NCBI GenBank assembly: GCA_017399915.1
Contig: JAFQAS010000065.1
Span: forward strand, 248,001 to 312,000
DNA length: 64,000 bases
Direction: 5' to 3'
Origin: Muribaculaceae bacterium
GTDB taxonomy: Bacteria; Bacteroidota; Bacteroidia; Bacteroidales; Muribaculaceae
This document shows, in pieces, positions 50,598 through 60,577 of the stretch. The translations under genes and the position numbers were made by a program. Under the pieces are notes generated by a model. The model saw only the letters and a list, made by a program, of their open reading frames with translations. It was not told the origin of the DNA and did not search any database. The number at the start of each line of letters is the position of its first letter. Positions within the stretch are counted from its first letter, which is position 1.

Positions 50598-50628
50598 TTT
50601 GCGAAATAAAAAAATAGCCTTACCTTTG
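50598..50628 (+). promoter_or_regulatory. Promoter of tRNA-Lys
   Basis: TTTG at 50598-50601, a 19-nt spacer and TACCTTTG at 50621-50628; the tRNA starts 23 nt later. Confidence 0.75.
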
Positions 50629-50650
50629 CATCGCATTTGCAAAAAGCTAT

Positions 50651-50723
50651 GACTCCGTAGCTCAGTTGGTAGAGCAAATGACTCTTAATCATTGGGTCGA
50701 GAGTTCGAGCCTCTCCGGGGTCA
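50651..50723 (+). tRNA. tRNA-Lys (CTT)
   Basis: 73-nt cloverleaf: acceptor gactccg with cggggtc, anticodon stem aatga/tcatt, loop ctcttaa with anticodon CTT, T arm gagag-ttcgagc-ctctc, discriminator A, no CCA encoded. A terminator follows. Confidence 0.93.
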
Positions 50724-50728
50724 CTCAG

Positions 50729-50766
50729 AAAAGAAATTCCAAAATCGGAATTTCTTTTTTTATTTT
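50729..50766 (+). terminator. Terminator of tRNA-Lys
   Basis: Stem aaaagaaattcc (50729-50740) with ggaatttctttt (50747-50758), then a T-run. Confidence 0.85.
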
Positions 50767-50802
50767 ATCCATACTCCTACATATTTTCTCGAAAAGTTTC
50801 AT

Positions 50803-50810
50803 TATCTTTG
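50803..50810 (+). promoter_or_regulatory. -7 element of dnaX
   Basis: TATCTTTG lies 25 nt before the dnaX ATG. Confidence 0.55.
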
Positions 50811-50835
50811 CCCTAAATAGCACAACACTACTTAA

Positions 50836-52632
50836 ATGGAAAAATATTTAGTATCAGCTCGTAAATACCGCCCGTCAACCTTCAACTCGGTTGTGGGGCA
50901 AAAAGCGCTCACGGTCACACTGCGCAACTCGATTACAACCGACCGTTTGGCTCACGCCTACCTTTTCTGCGGTTCGCGTGGTGTAGGTAAAACATCATGT
51001 GCGCGCATCTTTGCCAAAACAATCAACTGCACCAACCGCACTGCCGAGGGTGATGCCTGCAACGAATGCGAATCATGCAGAGCATTCAACGAAAACCGTT
51101 CGCTCAACATTATCGAGCTCGATGCCGCCTCAAACAATAGCGTTGATGATATTCGCGCGCTTGTCGAACAGGTGCAAATACCCCCCACTTCGGGAAAATA
51201 CCGAGTGTTTATCGTCGATGAGGTTCATATGCTTTCACAAGCCGCGTTCAATGCGTTCCTCAAAACCCTCGAAGAGCCTCCCGGTTATGTGATATTTATC
51301 CTCGCCACCACCGAGAAGCACAAAATATTGGCCACCATTCTTTCACGATGCCAAATCTACGACTTCAACCGCATCACAATTCAAGATATGGTCGACCACC
51401 TCACCTATGTGGCATCTCAAGAGGGCATATCGGTTGAGCCATCGGCTCTCAACATCATAGCTCGCAAAGCCGACGGCGCAATGCGCGACGCCCTATCAAT
51501 CTTCGACCAGGTAGCCGCCTCTTCCATGGGGAATATTACATATCAATCAACCATTGACAACCTCAATATCCTCGACTACGAATATTATAACAGGCTTTTC
51601 GATGCATTTCTTAATCAAGATGTACCACAAGCTCTATTAATATACAAGGAGATTCGCGAAAAAGGTTTTGACTCGCTATTCTTTATCAACGGATTAGCCT
51701 CACACCTTCGCGACCTCATGGTAGCTCGCGACCCTCAAACCATATGCCTGCTCGAAGCAAGCGACGAAGCCCGCAAGGCGACAGCACAGTTAGCATCGCG
51801 ATGCACTCCCCAATTTTTCTACAAAGCAATGGCTCTTTGCAACGATGCCGACCTAAACTATCGCACCGCTTCAAACAAGCAATTCCTCGTTGAGCTATTG
51901 CTCATCAAATTGTGCCAACTGCTTAGCCCCTCGCCTATTAATGCCGGCGACGGAGAGGGGCAACTAAAAAAAATCACGCCGGCCGGTGAAGCGAAACAAC
52001 CTGTCGCTTCCACGCCTCAACAACCTGCCGCTCACGCTCCGGCGCCTATCCCGGCACCTGCTCCAACTCCGGCTCCGGCTCCGGCTCCTCCGCAAGTGTC
52101 GGTGCCGCATAGCGCACCTATTCCGGCGGCTCCATCTCACGCAATGGCCACTCCTGCTCCCGGTGCCAAAACTCGCACCATAGGACTAAATGCGCCCAAA
52201 TTATCACTTAAAGGTGTAACGAAAGAATCGAAACAATCGGCTACGACAAACTATATCTCTCAGAATCGAAACAATGAGTTCTCTGATGCAGCGATCGACA
52301 CTGCGTGGGAAACATATATCTCATCTCACCCCACTGCGCATATTCTAATCAATACAATGCGTGCGGCTCGACCACGTCGCGTCGAAGGAACCCGATTTGT
52401 TATAATGGTAGAAAACCCGGGGCAGGTCGAATTGATGAACAATGCAATGACCGACATCATCACATATCTTGCCAATCAACTCTCTAACGACCATATAACC
52501 ATCGAAATCACGCTCAACGAAGGCGAAAGTTCTCCTCATGTGTGGGATTCTCGCGAAGTATTCTCCCACATATTACAGGAAACACCTAATATGAAAGAAT
52601 TCGTAGAACGTTTCAAGCTCACATTAAGTTAG
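50836..52632 (+). CDS. dnaX: DNA polymerase III subunit gamma/tau
   Basis: The product has 598 residues. AAA+ clamp-loader module: CGSRGVGKTSCAR (Walker A, 45-57), zinc site Cys64...CNECESC, Walker B VFIVDEVHML, sensor ATTEKHKILATILSRCQIYDF. Domains II/III follow to about residue 370. A Pro/Ala-rich linker lies at about 395-440, and a conserved C-terminal tau-like domain (WETYISSHPTAHILINTMRA ... VEFRLTLS-type ending) closes the protein. It loads the sliding clamp and couples replisome parts. The Pro/Ala stretch explains a compositional anomaly at 52010-52150. Confidence 0.95.
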   Translation: MEKYLVSARKYRPSTFNSVVGQKALTVTLRNSITTDRLAHAYLFCGSRGVGKTSCARIFAKTINCTNRTAEGDACNECESCRAFNENRSLNIIELDAASNNSVDDIRALVEQVQIPPTSGKYRVFIVDEVHMLSQAAFNAFLKTLEEPPGYVIFILATTEKHKILATILSRCQIYDFNRITIQDMVDHLTYVASQEGISVEPSALNIIARKADGAMRDALSIFDQVAASSMGNITYQSTIDNLNILDYEYYNRLFDAFLNQDVPQALLIYKEIREKGFDSLFFINGLASHLRDLMVARDPQTICLLEASDEARKATAQLASRCTPQFFYKAMALCNDADLNYRTASNKQFLVELLLIKLCQLLSPSPINAGDGEGQLKKITPAGEAKQPVASTPQQPAAHAPAPIPAPAPTPAPAPAPPQVSVPHSAPIPAAPSHAMATPAPGAKTRTIGLNAPKLSLKGVTKESKQSATTNYISQNRNNEFSDAAIDTAWETYISSHPTAHILINTMRAARPRRVEGTRFVIMVENPGQVELMNNAMTDIITYLANQLSNDHITIEITLNEGESSPHVWDSREVFSHILQETPNMKEFVERFKLTLS

Positions 52633-52641
52633 AGGGGATTT

Positions 52642-52857
52642 TCATCCTCCTAACACATTCCACCGCAAGCAATTATAAGGATAGCCATTCTTTTCTTTGC
52701 GAAGTTCGCTTTTAAACAAAAGTTGACGGTTGCATAGAATATATTCTGCATTTTGAATTAAATCACATGCTATTGAGAGGCTAAAAACACTCAAATCCTC
52801 ACTCTTTACACTAATTTTTGGTTAAAAATTTGGTCATCAACAAAAAAAGAATTACCT
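52642..52857 (-). other. Possible coding remnant in the dnaX downstream gap
   Basis: The 334-base gap holds a stop-bounded frame on the minus strand, ending TGA at 52642-52644, that reads like protein: ISVKSEDLSVFSLSIACDLI, then NRQLLFKSELRKEKNGYPYN and LRWNVLGG. It has no ATG start and overlaps the promoter of the next gene, so it may be a gene fragment or chance. The rest of the gap is AT-rich without other signals. Confidence 0.25.
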
Positions 52858-52860
52858 TTA
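52829..52860 (+). promoter_or_regulatory. Promoter of the 1037-residue secreted protein
   Basis: TTTG at 52829-52832, a 20-nt spacer and TACCTTTA at 52853-52860. The leader is about 100 nt, AT-rich, with a small tagct..agcta hairpin. Confidence 0.65.
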
Positions 52861-52966
52861 CCATGTTTTATTGGCTATTTGTAGCTTTTTAGCTAAAAAC
52901 TAACCATAACACATTAATAATAAAAGGAAAAAATCACTTTTTTTGTTTAACTAAATTAATATCAAA

Positions 52967-55900
52967 ATGAAAAAATTTTTACGTAATTTGATGCTTGCGG
53001 GTGCTGCTGCACTCCTCGCTACAGGTGCGTCAGCTCAAACTCTTGAAAAAGTTTGGGAAAAGAACTCTGGCGTTCCCGGTTCCGCCGCAGGTGGTGACAT
53101 GCGTTTTATGACATGTGACAAAGACGGCAAGATTCTTGTTAATGACAAATCTACTAACAAGATTAAAACATTCAACGCTATTTTCGGTGCTCAAGATTAC
53201 TATGATCTTAGCGAAGCTCTCGACACTCACTATGGTGTAGATGCTAAAAAAATCGAAAAAATCGACACAATCGTTAGCGAAACTAACGACTCTACTTACG
53301 ACACTACTTGGGTTGACGTTAGAACCGTTCCTAACGTAGGTACTCTTATCGCAACTGACGATGCAGGTAACATCCTTGTTAACACCGGTTTCCCCAATGC
53401 GGCTTCAGGAACTGATTTCATTATCATCTCAGCTGACCTCAAAAACACCTATAAACTTCAACTTACAATGCCTGAAGGCACCACTGCTGCTCGTTGCGAC
53501 CAAATGGGTCGTATCTTAGGTGATATGCTTTCAGAAGAAGGCGCTTACATGTGGATATGCCCTAATGGAGCTTCTTCTGTAGCAATCATTAAAGTTGTTG
53601 CAGGTGAACAAGACATGGAGTTCTCTCAAACTTCTTCTAAGTGTGCTGTTGCAGTAAACACTTCTTGTGTAGCTCAACCTTCTCTTAGCACAGTTGCTGA
53701 AGTTGATGCTCTTATGGAAGACCTTGGTGACTTGACTCCTTCTTTCTGGTTCCGCAACCGTTCATATCCACAAAACGTATATCAATGGAGCGAAGATGGC
53801 ACAGAACAAACTGCTATCCAACTCACAGAAGCTACTGAAGGTGCTCAATCTAAAAACGCTTCTCAAGAAGGTTTCGAAGTATTCACTCTTCAAGGAGAAA
53901 CTTATTTCGTTATCCCAATGACTACTGACGGTACTACTAACGGTCGTAGCTCAAACTGGGGTATCTATCGTGCTTCTGACCAAAAACTTGTTGCTACTTG
54001 GGAAGAAAATCCTCAAGCAGGAAGAAGCCAAGGTATGGGCGGTTTCTATGTGAAACCTGTTGACGAAACTTCAGTTCACATCAGCCACTTCCTCGCCGCT
54101 ACAGTTGTAGGTACTTACCTCTTCACAGTTCCCGAACCAGCTCCTGCTGCAGATCCTCTTTATATCTTCGGTTCATTCAATAGCTGGACTCCTGCTGAAG
54201 GTCTTGAATTGACTTATGCTGACGGTGTTTACACTATCGAAGACATTGAATTTGCTGAAGGTGGTAACTTCGGTCTTTCTACTGTAAAATCTGACAATTG
54301 GGACGAAGTAAATGCTAACCGTTATGGTTTCGCTACTGACAATGCTAAAGCTGTTGTAGGTGAAAACGAAATCGTGAAAGGTGCTGGCGCTATCCAAGTT
54401 CCTTATGCTGGTGTTTGGGATATCACTGTTGACATCGCTAACCTCAAATTAACTCTCGCTACTGAAACTCCAGAACCTACTCCAGAACCAGAACCAGTTG
54501 TAATTCCTGAAGGTCTTAACAAAGTTTGGGAAGTAACTACTGGCGTTCCAGGATCTGCTTCAGGTGGTGAATTCCGTTTCGCTACTGCTCGCGACGGCAA
54601 AATCCTTGTTACTGACAAAGCTAACAAGAAAATCATGGCTATCGACGAAAACGGTATGGCTGCAGAAGCTATCTTCGACCTTGCTGCTGCTATCGACACA
54701 CACTATGGTGTAGATGCTAAAGCTATCGAAAAAATCGACACTATCGTTAGCGAAACTAACGATTCTACATTTGACACTACTTGGGTTGATGTAAGAAACG
54801 TTCCCGGTGCTGCTACAGGTATTACTGTTGACGACGCAGGTAACATCCTCGTTGGTACAAACTTCCCTAACGCAGGTTCTTCTACTGACTTCATCATCAT
54901 CTCTGCTGACCTCAAGAACTCTTACAAACTTCAAATCACTCTTCCTGAAGGCGTAGCTGCAAATCGTATCGACCAATATGGTAAAGTAGTTGGTGACCTC
55001 CTTTCTGAAACAGGTGCTTACTTCTGGTTGGCTATCAATGCTCAAACTAAAGTTGCTGTTATCAAAGTTGCTAATGGCGAACAAGTAGAAGACTATAGCC
55101 AAGCTTCTGAAAACGTGAAAGTTGCAATGAACTCTTCAACTCTTGCTCAACCAGCTCTATTCACAGTTGAAGAAATCGACGCCCTTATGGACGAAAACGC
55201 TAACCTTTCTGCTTCATTCTGGTCACGTAACCGTGGTACTGCTCAATCAATGTATGGTTGGAACGAAGACGCTACTGAACAAGTTGTTCTTTCATTGACT
55301 GAAAACGATGCTAACGGTGTAACTACTAAGGGTGCCGGTGCTGAAGGTTTCGCTACATTCAAAATTGGTGATGTAACTTACTTCGCTGTTCCTATGTCAC
55401 TCGACGGTTCTGCTCGTAGTGCTGCTATCGGTGTTTACGATGAAACAGGTAAACTCCACGCTACTTATGTTCCTGAAGGTATTGCTACCGGTATGGGTCA
55501 AATGGGTTCTATCGTAGTTGAATCTATCAACGAAGAAGCTGTTGCTATCTACCGCTTCATTCCTGGTGTATTTGCTGGTAAATACACATTCGCTCCTGCT
55601 AAACCATTCGAAGGTCCTGCAGAACTTTACATGGTAGGCCACGACAACGGTTGGGATCCAGCTAATCCTGCAGTTATCGCTATGACTGAAGAAGCTGGCG
55701 TTTACGAAGCTAATCTCACATTCGACAACACTGAATTCAAATTCTCAGAAGCAAAAGGTACTTGGGATGAATTCAATGCTAAAGCTATTTGTATCGATGG
55801 TGACAAGACTGTAGAACTCAATACACCTACTGCTCTTTACAAATATGCCGACACTAACTGTAAAGCTAATGTTGAAAAAGGCAAAACTTATACAGTTACT

Positions 55901-56080
55901 ATCAATCTCAACGACAACACTATCACTATCAAGGAATATGTAGGTGTAGAAGGCATCGAAGCTGAAGATAATGCTCCTGCTGTTTACTACAACCTCCAAG
56001 GTGTGAAAGTTGCTAACCCTGAAAATGGTGTTTACATCAAAGTTCAAGGTAACAAAGCATCTAAAGTTCTCGTGAAATAA
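52967..56080 (+). CDS. Large secreted duplicated protein with SusE/F-like domains and C-terminal sorting-like domain
   Basis: The product has 1037 residues, signal peptide ending ATGASAQ. Two copies of a ~390-residue beta region (about 25-385 and 520-885) share blocks such as KVWE..SGVPGSA, THYGVDAK, KIDTIVSETNDST and SADLK. Each is followed by a SusE/SusF-like sandwich (LYIFGSFNSWTPAEG; LYMVGHDNGWDPANP). A Pro/Glu linker (PEPTPEPEPVV) separates the halves. The end, NLQGVKVANPENGVYIKVQG then NKASKVLVK, is a type A T9SS-like domain. It is probably surface-attached and may bind glycan. Codons are strongly biased (gct, act, ggt, ctt), so it is likely abundant. Confidence 0.72.
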   Translation: MKKFLRNLMLAGAAALLATGASAQTLEKVWEKNSGVPGSAAGGDMRFMTCDKDGKILVNDKSTNKIKTFNAIFGAQDYYDLSEALDTHYGVDAKKIEKIDTIVSETNDSTYDTTWVDVRTVPNVGTLIATDDAGNILVNTGFPNAASGTDFIIISADLKNTYKLQLTMPEGTTAARCDQMGRILGDMLSEEGAYMWICPNGASSVAIIKVVAGEQDMEFSQTSSKCAVAVNTSCVAQPSLSTVAEVDALMEDLGDLTPSFWFRNRSYPQNVYQWSEDGTEQTAIQLTEATEGAQSKNASQEGFEVFTLQGETYFVIPMTTDGTTNGRSSNWGIYRASDQKLVATWEENPQAGRSQGMGGFYVKPVDETSVHISHFLAATVVGTYLFTVPEPAPAADPLYIFGSFNSWTPAEGLELTYADGVYTIEDIEFAEGGNFGLSTVKSDNWDEVNANRYGFATDNAKAVVGENEIVKGAGAIQVPYAGVWDITVDIANLKLTLATETPEPTPEPEPVVIPEGLNKVWEVTTGVPGSASGGEFRFATARDGKILVTDKANKKIMAIDENGMAAEAIFDLAAAIDTHYGVDAKAIEKIDTIVSETNDSTFDTTWVDVRNVPGAATGITVDDAGNILVGTNFPNAGSSTDFIIISADLKNSYKLQITLPEGVAANRIDQYGKVVGDLLSETGAYFWLAINAQTKVAVIKVANGEQVEDYSQASENVKVAMNSSTLAQPALFTVEEIDALMDENANLSASFWSRNRGTAQSMYGWNEDATEQVVLSLTENDANGVTTKGAGAEGFATFKIGDVTYFAVPMSLDGSARSAAIGVYDETGKLHATYVPEGIATGMGQMGSIVVESINEEAVAIYRFIPGVFAGKYTFAPAKPFEGPAELYMVGHDNGWDPANPAVIAMTEEAGVYEANLTFDNTEFKFSEAKGTWDEFNAKAICIDGDKTVELNTPTALYKYADTNCKANVEKGKTYTVTINLNDNTITIKEYVGVEGIEAEDNAPAVYYNLQGVKVANPENGVYIKVQGNKASKVLVK

Positions 56081-56102
56081 TGCATAATGCATAATTCATA
56101 AC
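55973..56102 (+). repeat. C-terminal-domain/terminator cassette, copy 1
   Basis: From gctcctgctg (55973) through the stop codon and the ATGCATAATTCATAA stretch, the DNA is almost identical to 60435-60560, including many silent sites. The following terminators also share the cttcgggcaagtaacggcga block. Confidence 0.85.
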
Positions 56103-56121
56103 TGCCTTCGGGCAAGTAACG

Positions 56122-56152
56122 GCGAGCAGTCCAATGGGCTGCTCGCTTTTGT
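56122..56152 (+). terminator. Terminator of the 1037-residue protein gene
   Basis: gcgagcagtcc (56122-56132) with gggctgctcgc (56136-56146), then ttttgttg. Confidence 0.8.
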
Positions 56153-56264
56153 TGTGTAAAAATCTGAATCAATCGAATTTTGAGTCAATGGTCAAGATTA
56201 TAAAAAATCATGACAATTATACATTTTTTACATCAAAATGTATGTAAAAAAGCACGAAATACAT

Positions 56265-56272
56265 TATCTTTG
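56265..56272 (+). promoter_or_regulatory. -7 element of the following secreted protein genes
   Basis: TATCTTTG; leader about 80 nt before the ATG at 56361. No good -33 box. Confidence 0.5.
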
Positions 56273-56360
56273 GCGCATAAAAATCAAAATATCACATAAT
56301 TGCATATATATGCAATTTTTACTCATTGCCAATCATTGCAATAACTATAAATAATTATAT

Positions 56361-57794
56361 ATGAAAAAACAATTACTCGTATCATTAATGACGGTGGCAG
56401 TAGCGTCAATGTCAACTATTTCGGCTCAAGACTATTCTGTCACAAAGCTTCAGAGTCAACCAAAAGAAGCTGAAACAAAAGTACCAATGACAACTTATGC
56501 TATAAGCGATGCACATTATGCAATGCCGGCAGTATTAGCCAATTTGGGGACTCATTCTTCAGAAAGCATTCCTGTATGCAATATGTTGGCTCGCCACAAG
56601 GCGATAAACGAAGGTGCATTTTTGTGGGCTCCGTTAGGAACCGATGTTGTGTATAAAGATCAATCAACAGGCGTTCCTTCTGCTTGGTCATGGTCAGTGC
56701 CCGGTGGAGACAATGCAACATTGACAACACAAGACGCAGTAGTAAAATACAACAAAGCAGGTCTTTATGACATGCCAACTCTCACAGTAACCACTGCCAA
56801 CGGTACAAGTTCATTTACCCCATCTATGTCAATGACCTCGGCCGGAGGTAATGAAAAAGTAAAAACCGGAGGTATCGCTGAAATCACAACAATTGACATG
56901 CGTGTACATGGACAAGCTGTTGGAGATTATGTAATCCCCGAAAATGCCACTTATTCATTAGGAGCGATGTCGTATGGCGATGGTCAAGGATTCCTTGGCG
57001 GTTCCAACACCAAAGATATTAAAGGTTGGGGGAACTTATTTATGGTGGGACAAGATGACACCTATCTCGATGGCATAAACATTTATTTCTATAAAAAACC
57101 GACAAAATATGCCGAAGGCGCAAAACTTACCGTTCAAGTGTGGTTGCCCACTATCACCGAATCAGCAATGATATTGACAAGCCTACCTTTAAATGGTGCC
57201 TACCTCAAATACACCGATATCAAAGCTGACGGCGAAAATGGAGCATGGGCATTGACTTATGATGGTGCCGTTGGGAATATTGTGCTTGATGAACCTATCG
57301 ACCTTTACGGAAAACCTTATTTCTTTATCTCGGTTGAAGGTTTCTCTAATAACCCCGCAGACGATGATTTATGCCTCTTAACCGACTTAATGGGCAAGAA
57401 AATGGATGAAGTAGAACAAAGCAACCTCCTTTCACACAACTCATTCGCCCGCATGAATGGCGAAAACGATTATATGCGTCCTGTGGCAAGTTATGGTGGT
57501 GGTAATGCCACATTTGCTATATGCCCGGTGATTCGCTCGGCTATTTCTGAGGCCGGTGTTGAAAGCATTGCTATTGATACCGACAATGAATTTGAAGTAA
57601 TGGTTGCCGGCAGCACAATTAATATCAATTCATCTGTTTCAGGAGAATTAAACATTTTTGACCTCACCGGAAAAGTAATCATTTCTCAACAAATCACCGA
57701 AGGACAATCCTCAATTTCACTCGAAAATGTCGCAGCCGGAGTATATGTTGTGAAAGGTCCGCGTGGAAACGCTCAAAAAATCGCAATAAAATAA
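56361..57794 (+). CDS. Secreted protein with PKD-like domain and T9SS-type sorting domain
   Basis: The product has 477 residues, signal peptide MKKQLLVSLMTVAVASMSTI-SAQ. A PKD-like Ig segment lies at about 95-155 (GVPSAWSWSVPGGDNATL, VKYNKAGLYDMPTLTVTTAN). A beta-rich middle follows (YLDGINIYFYKKPTKYAEGA). The C-terminal ~75 residues are a type A sorting domain (VMVAGSTININSSVSGELNI, FDLTGKVIIS, GVYVVKGPRGNAQKIAIK). It is probably exported by T9SS. No enzyme motif is seen. It is 25 nt upstream of the RCC1/LRR gene and likely co-transcribed with it. Confidence 0.68.
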   Translation: MKKQLLVSLMTVAVASMSTISAQDYSVTKLQSQPKEAETKVPMTTYAISDAHYAMPAVLANLGTHSSESIPVCNMLARHKAINEGAFLWAPLGTDVVYKDQSTGVPSAWSWSVPGGDNATLTTQDAVVKYNKAGLYDMPTLTVTTANGTSSFTPSMSMTSAGGNEKVKTGGIAEITTIDMRVHGQAVGDYVIPENATYSLGAMSYGDGQGFLGGSNTKDIKGWGNLFMVGQDDTYLDGINIYFYKKPTKYAEGAKLTVQVWLPTITESAMILTSLPLNGAYLKYTDIKADGENGAWALTYDGAVGNIVLDEPIDLYGKPYFFISVEGFSNNPADDDLCLLTDLMGKKMDEVEQSNLLSHNSFARMNGENDYMRPVASYGGGNATFAICPVIRSAISEAGVESIAIDTDNEFEVMVAGSTININSSVSGELNIFDLTGKVIISQQITEGQSSISLENVAAGVYVVKGPRGNAQKIAIK

Positions 57795-57819
57795 TTTATA
57801 ACTAAATATAATCAGTCGT

Positions 57820-60543
57820 ATGAAAAAATTAAAAAAATTAGGTCTTGCCCTTTGTGGCTTGGCTATCTCATTAAGTACATCGGCCGAAACTCAAACATGG
57901 AAGTTTGTAACTGCGGGCGATGGTAGTACTTATGCTATTAAAGCCGATGGTTCTCTCTGGGCTTGGGGCTGGAATGAAAGTGGCCAACTTGGCATTGGCG
58001 CTGATGGTCCAGAAAAAACGGCCGTTCCTCAACAAGTAGGAACTGATACCAATTGGAAAAGTGTAGTATCTGGACAAGCATACGCATTCTTCCTAAAAGA
58101 AGACGGCACATTATGGGCTGTTGGCGACAATTCTAAAGGCATTCAAGGTGTTGGTGACGGAATCAGTCATAAAACCCCTACACAAATTGGAACAGATAAT
58201 AATTGGGTATCGGTTGCTGTTACTCGTTTCTTTGGTCGTAGTGCAATCGGATTAAAAGCAGATGGAACCCTTTGGGCTTGGGGCGAAGGTGAAATGGGTG
58301 CCCTTGGGCTTGGCAACTACGCCAACCAATCAACCCCTAAGCAAATTGGCACTGACACCGATTGGAAACAAGCTACAGTTGGAGCATCACACACTCTTGC
58401 TCTAAAAACCGACGGTTCATTATGGGGCTGGGGCTTCAATGATTGTGATCAATTGAGTTCTCTTCCTCAAAATGTGAAAGTCCCCACTCAAATAGGCACT
58501 GAAACCGATTGGGTTGAAGTATTTGCTGTTGACCGTAGTTCATATGGTATAAAAGCCGATGGCTCTCTTTGGGCTTGGGGTGCTAACGACAATAATATGC
58601 TTGGTCTCAATGACACTTCAATTCATTATGTTCAAACACCTGTTAAAGTCAATATCCCCGGCAAGGTTATCACTATGTCGGGTTGCGAAAACGTACGCGT
58701 TGTAGGCGTTGGCGAAAATGGTGTTATCTCTAAAGTTTATGCTTGGGGGTCTAATGCAGATGGAGCGCTTGGTGATGGCAAAGGCGTTTCTGCCGATTTG
58801 AGCAATATCCCATTTGAAACAACTCCTATAGAAGTTCCCCTTGGTGATGTAACAATAAAACTCATCGCATCGGGACAACGATTCACAACAATCCTCACTG
58901 AAGAAGGGAAACTTCTTGGTTGGGGTAACAACCGTGCAGGACAACTTGGCGACCACTCTACAGAGGACCAAATGACATTTGCTACATCTCCTATAGCCGT
59001 TGGCGAAAAACGTCAAGAAACCGGTGATGGCATTTATACTTTCGACGCAAAAAGCATTCCTTCGGGACTTGCTTCGGCAAAGAAACTCATTCTCACAGGT
59101 ATGTGGACTACTGCCGATTTCACTAACCTTTCGGCGTCTATCGGCAACAACACAGGATGGCCTCCTGCAGGAAATAGCACTATCGAAGAAATTGACATGA
59201 GCCAAGCTGAAATTGAATATGGCACATCATTATACGTAACAATAGGCGCAGGTTCATACGGCACATTCCGTGGGCTTAAGGCTCTTCACACTGTGGTTAT
59301 GCCTGTTGAAGACCAAGCCGCAAACTTTACAAGTCTTCGTTCTGCATTCCAAAACTGCTCTTCTTTGGCTAACATAAGCTTGAAAGGTTGCTCAAACGTA
59401 ACATCTATCGTTGACGCATTCTATGAATGTGCAATCACATCAATAGACCTCTCTGACTGTGAATCAATCACAACAGGTACCGAAAGCGCATTTGACAAAT
59501 GTATGTCTCTTGAAAGCGTTGTCCTTCCTGCTTATATCTCTATTGGTAAATTTATGTTTGGCGATTGCCAATCTCTTAAATCAATCGATTGGACTTCTTA
59601 CTCTGGCACAACTGCTCCAGCAATGGGTAGCGATGCATTCCAATACATCAGTGATTTGAAAGCGATTACTGTAACTGTCCCTGTTGCCGCTTACGACGCA
59701 TTTGTCGCTGATGCCAAATGGAATAAACTCACAATAGCAAAACCCGAAGAAGGAGTATTTAAATTTGGAGCAAACAACATCCCTTCATCACTTGCCAATG
59801 CTCGCAAGATTGTTCTCACCGGTGAATGGAATACTGCCGGATTTACCGCTTTAACAAATGCAATAGGCAATAATATGGGATTGCCCAAAGCCGGCAATGA
59901 CGTTCTTGAAGTTGTTGACATGAGCCAAGCTACCCTCGTAGCATTGACCGACCTTTATGTTCCTGCCGGTTTCTCTAAAACAGGTGTGTTCTTTGGCTGT
60001 CGCGCTCTTCACACTGTAATTATGCCTACAGCTACTGAAGCTGCTAAATTTGGCGACTTCAACTCTGCATTCCTTGGTTGTGCCGCATTGAAAGAAATTG
60101 ACTTGAGTGGATGCGTTAGCCTCACCGACACAGAATATGCATTCTCGGGTTGTACTTCGCTCACAAAAGCAATTTTTGCTCCAGGCATGAAACTCGGCTC
60201 AAATATGTTTGATGACTGCACCTCTATGCAAACAATTGATTGGAGTAATTACTTTGGTGTAGAAGCTCCTGCCTACGTGTCTATTTTAGATGAATTTGAT
60301 GTTAAATTTGCCGACATCACAATCATCGTCCCCGATGCTGCTTTTGATGCATTCAAAGCCAATGCTAAATGGGCAAAATTCAACCTTGTGAAAGCAAGTG
60401 AAGCTGGTGTTGAAAATATTGAAATTGACAACAACGCTCCTGCTGTTTACTACAACCTCCAAGGTGTGAAAGTTGCTAACCCTGAAAATGGTGTTTACAT
60501 CAAAGTTCAAGGAAACAAAGCTTCTAAAGTTCTCGTGAAATAA
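57820..60543 (+). CDS. Secreted RCC1-repeat plus BspA-type leucine-rich-repeat protein
   Basis: The product has 907 residues, signal peptide MKKLKKLGLALCGLAISLST. Residues about 25-390 are RCC1-type beta-propeller repeats: YAIKADGSLWAWGWNESGQLG, with three more GSLWxWG blocks. About 405-840 are two BspA-like leucine-rich arrays (FRGLKALHTVVMPVED, LANISLKGCSNVTSIVDAFY, and FFGCRALHTVIMPTATEAAK), each opened by an IPSSLA-type unit. The end is the same NLQGVKVANPENGVYIKVQG sorting-like domain as the 1037-residue protein. Such repeats bind proteins or surfaces in host-associated bacteria; the target is unknown. Confidence 0.72.
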   Translation: MKKLKKLGLALCGLAISLSTSAETQTWKFVTAGDGSTYAIKADGSLWAWGWNESGQLGIGADGPEKTAVPQQVGTDTNWKSVVSGQAYAFFLKEDGTLWAVGDNSKGIQGVGDGISHKTPTQIGTDNNWVSVAVTRFFGRSAIGLKADGTLWAWGEGEMGALGLGNYANQSTPKQIGTDTDWKQATVGASHTLALKTDGSLWGWGFNDCDQLSSLPQNVKVPTQIGTETDWVEVFAVDRSSYGIKADGSLWAWGANDNNMLGLNDTSIHYVQTPVKVNIPGKVITMSGCENVRVVGVGENGVISKVYAWGSNADGALGDGKGVSADLSNIPFETTPIEVPLGDVTIKLIASGQRFTTILTEEGKLLGWGNNRAGQLGDHSTEDQMTFATSPIAVGEKRQETGDGIYTFDAKSIPSGLASAKKLILTGMWTTADFTNLSASIGNNTGWPPAGNSTIEEIDMSQAEIEYGTSLYVTIGAGSYGTFRGLKALHTVVMPVEDQAANFTSLRSAFQNCSSLANISLKGCSNVTSIVDAFYECAITSIDLSDCESITTGTESAFDKCMSLESVVLPAYISIGKFMFGDCQSLKSIDWTSYSGTTAPAMGSDAFQYISDLKAITVTVPVAAYDAFVADAKWNKLTIAKPEEGVFKFGANNIPSSLANARKIVLTGEWNTAGFTALTNAIGNNMGLPKAGNDVLEVVDMSQATLVALTDLYVPAGFSKTGVFFGCRALHTVIMPTATEAAKFGDFNSAFLGCAALKEIDLSGCVSLTDTEYAFSGCTSLTKAIFAPGMKLGSNMFDDCTSMQTIDWSNYFGVEAPAYVSILDEFDVKFADITIIVPDAAFDAFKANAKWAKFNLVKASEAGVENIEIDNNAPAVYYNLQGVKVANPENGVYIKVQGNKASKVLVK

Positions 60544-60577
60544 TGCATAATTCATAATTGCCTTCGGGCAAGTAACG

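Noticed and set aside
52010-52150. Repetitive Pro/Ala-coding stretch in dnaX
   Set aside because: A normal low-complexity linker between clamp-loader and C-terminal domains, not a repeat element.
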